In this document: in pieces, positions 6,341 to 7,598 of the stretch
How positions within the stretch are numbered: the stretch's first letter is position 1
Layout of the letters: each line of letters starts with the position of its first letter
Program-made: the position numbers and the translations under genes
NCBI GenBank assembly: GCA_025059415.1
Contig: JANXDQ010000002.1
Coordinates: forward strand, 75,380-82,977
Source: Aigarchaeota archaeon
Lineage (GTDB): Archaea > Thermoproteota > Nitrososphaeria_A > Caldarchaeales > Wolframiiraptoraceae
DNA: 7,598 nucleotides
Reading direction: 5' to 3'
The notes under the pieces: generated by a model
Told to the model about the DNA's origin: nothing
Databases searched by the model: none
Seen by the model: the letters and a program-made list of their open reading frames with translations, nothing else

Positions 6341-6607
6341 ATGGGTAAAGACCAAGTGATCGGAGGGCTGATGATGGCGGCCGCGATAATAATCATTATA
6401 ATCTATGCTTGGATTCTATTCTTCACCCCATGGGCCTTGATCCTCCTCGAGATAACGGCCTTCATAGCGGTCGCCGGGGTACTCGGCATAATCGCCTGGA
6501 TAGGATATACACTTGCAACCACCCCGCCGCCCAAACCGATAGAGGAAATTGAAAAAGAACTTCAAAAGGAGATGGAGCCTGTTGAAAGCGGATCAGAGAA
6601 AGAATGA
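6341..6607 (+). CDS. Small two-helix membrane protein of unknown function
   Basis: I do not recognise a named family. From the ATG at 6341 the protein has 88 residues: a short polar N-terminus, hydrophobic segments at about 6-28 (including a run of six isoleucines, 16-21) and 31-58 joined by a TPW turn, a proline knuckle TPPPKP at 61-66, and a strongly acidic, Lys/Glu-rich C-terminal tail at 67-88 that looks helical. The topology is a membrane hairpin with a soluble charged tail. The frame can be extended to a GTG at 6281 (108 residues), but the ribosome site and promoter place the start at 6341. It is monocistronic: divergent from the MetE pair, and convergent with the aminotransferase gene 11 bases beyond its stop. 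Similar short proteins ending in a charged tail are common in archaeal genomes without assigned roles. Nothing in the context points to a specific function. Confidence 0.75.
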   Translation: MGKDQVIGGLMMAAAIIIIIIYAWILFFTPWALILLEITAFIAVAGVLGIIAWIGYTLATTPPPKPIEEIEKELQKEMEPVESGSEKE

Positions 6608-6618
6608 GATCCTGGATT

Positions 6619-7598
6619 CTAATTGGTTAGAAATTCTATGAAGTTCCTGAAATCCTTTATGAATTTTTCTAAATGATCCCTTCCATGGACCGCGGAAAGT
6701 AAGGGATGTATGGATTTCTCGGAGAGCATTAGGTTGCCCTTCGCCCTCATGTACATAACGAACAACTTCTCCACGCCATCCAGCCAGCGAAACTCATAGG
6801 CCTCCCCATGGTTCCTAGGCTTCTCCCTCGTAAAGTGTATGCCGATCATGGAAGAGACCCCAGTGACGTGTATTGGCACATCGTTTTCTTCGCATACCTT
6901 GGCCAACTCACGCCTAAGAAACTCGCCATTCGAATTCACCTCATCGTAGATGGATCTGTGATTCATGAGTAACTTCACGGCCGCCATCCCCGCAGCCATG
7001 CTTAGAGGGTTGGCCGAGAAAGTCCCACCGTGATATGCCCTCTCATTTCTTGGGAGACGCGTGTCTATGAGCTTCATCACCTCACTTGAGCCGCCGAACA
7101 CGCCTATTGGCAGCCCGCCACCAATAATCTTCCCATGGATTACTATGTCGGCGTTCACCCCAAATGCCTCCTGACCGCCGCCTAGCGCCAATCTGAATCC
7201 CGTTACAACCTCATCGAATATCAGGAGCGCATCGTATTTTTCCACTAGCTCCCTAACGCCCCTGAGGTATCCAGGTCTTGGGGGTATCGCGGTTCCTCCG
7301 AGAACCGGCTCCATTATCACCGCGGCAACATCGCGCTTCTTCAAGGCCTCCTCCATGGCATCTAGGTCGTTGAACGGGACGGCTCGGATGTATTTTTCGA
7401 GGTCAGATGGTATACCCGCGGACTCGAATCCCCCATATGGATAGGTGACGTCGTAATGGAGTTGCTCGACCCCGCCATGCCATCCACCCTTTATCTTAAC
7501 CACCACATTTTTCCCCGTGTAGGCCCGAGCAAGCCTTATCGCGTAATGGCTCGCCTCGGTCCCGCTATTCGTGAACCTCAGCATCTCCACGTTTGGCA
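6619..7598 (-). CDS. Class III aminotransferase, glutamate-1-semialdehyde 2,1-aminomutase-like, N-terminus beyond the window
   Basis: The reading frame remains open through the last base of the window (the codons before the GTG at 7590 read Pro-Asn), so the real start lies outside. Residues are numbered from the GTG. PLP signatures are NSGTEA at 8-13, GGWHGG at 35-40, MEPVLGG at 93-99, DEVVTGFRLALGGGQ at 126-140 with D126 binding the pyridine nitrogen, and HGKIIGGGLPIG at 152-163 with Schiff-base lysine K154, followed by HGGTFSANPLSMAAG at 187-201. The DEVVTGFR and KIIGGGLPIG segments are closest to glutamate-1-semialdehyde aminomutase (HemL), which makes 5-aminolevulinate for tetrapyrroles such as haem and cobalamin. 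However, YHGGTFSANP and the C-terminal third differ from the HemL forms I know (YQAGTLSGNP), so it may be a HemL-like paralogue acting on another amino ketone. It is convergent with the small membrane-protein gene. Confidence 0.8.
   Translation of the reverse strand, partial: PNVEMLRFTNSGTEASHYAIRLARAYTGKNVVVKIKGGWHGGVEQLHYDVTYPYGGFESAGIPSDLEKYIRAVPFNDLDAMEEALKKRDVAAVIMEPVLGGTAIPPRPGYLRGVRELVEKYDALLIFDEVVTGFRLALGGGQEAFGVNADIVIHGKIIGGGLPIGVFGGSSEVMKLIDTRLPRNERAYHGGTFSANPLSMAAGMAAVKLLMNHRSIYDEVNSNGEFLRRELAKVCEENDVPIHVTGVSSMIGIHFTREKPRNHGEAYEFRWLDGVEKLFVMYMRAKGNLMLSEKSIHPLLSAVHGRDHLEKFIKDFRNFIEFLTN

Overview
The window looks like chromosomal DNA of an archaeon, probably a thermophile of the TACK superphylum (Bathyarchaeota/Korarchaeota-like). 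This placement rests on AGG/AGA-rich arginine and ATA-rich isoleucine codon use, archaeal TATA-type promoter elements with very short leaders, a stand-alone core MetE next to a separate MetE N-terminal-type protein, and an archaeal-style serine hydroxymethyltransferase. It is an inference from gene content, not a phylogenetic assignment. Coding density is very high. No intergenic stretch exceeds about 100 bases, and I saw no RNA gene, CRISPR array, insertion sequence or phage gene.

Layout from left to right. The 3' part of a two-domain FAD-dependent thymidylate synthase (ThyX) gene runs rightward from the window edge to 1047. It converges, with a 29-base gap, on a leftward operon: a polytopic membrane protein (2098-2865), then a methylenetetrahydrofolate reductase with an N-terminal four-cysteine MetV-like domain (1077-2105, GTG start, 8-base overlap). 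A divergent promoter around 2890-2910 separates this operon from rightward glyA (serine hydroxymethyltransferase, 2933-4231). The 3' end of glyA overlaps by 9 bases the end of a leftward pair that resembles a methionine synthase split in two: a MetE N-terminal-domain-like protein (5209-6189) followed, through an ATGA overlap and a perfect Shine-Dalgarno sequence, by a zinc-site core MetE (4223-5212). A small two-helix membrane protein (6341-6607, rightward) and the C-terminal part of a glutamate-1-semialdehyde aminomutase-like class III aminotransferase (leftward, running off the right edge) complete the window.

Functionally, four of the seven loci form a one-carbon set. Serine hydroxymethyltransferase loads a C1 unit from serine onto a tetrahydropterin. 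MTHFR reduces methylene- to methyl-pterin. ThyX consumes methylene-pterin to make dTMP. MetE makes methionine, with the methyl donor (methyl-folate or methyl-corrinoid) unresolved. The membrane protein co-transcribed with MTHFR is the best candidate for an uncharacterised partner, perhaps a vitamin or C1-related transporter component. The points most worth a second look are the MetV-MetF fusion, the tandem ThyX, the split MetE and this orphan membrane protein. I do not see a clearly new defence, mobile or RNA-based system here.
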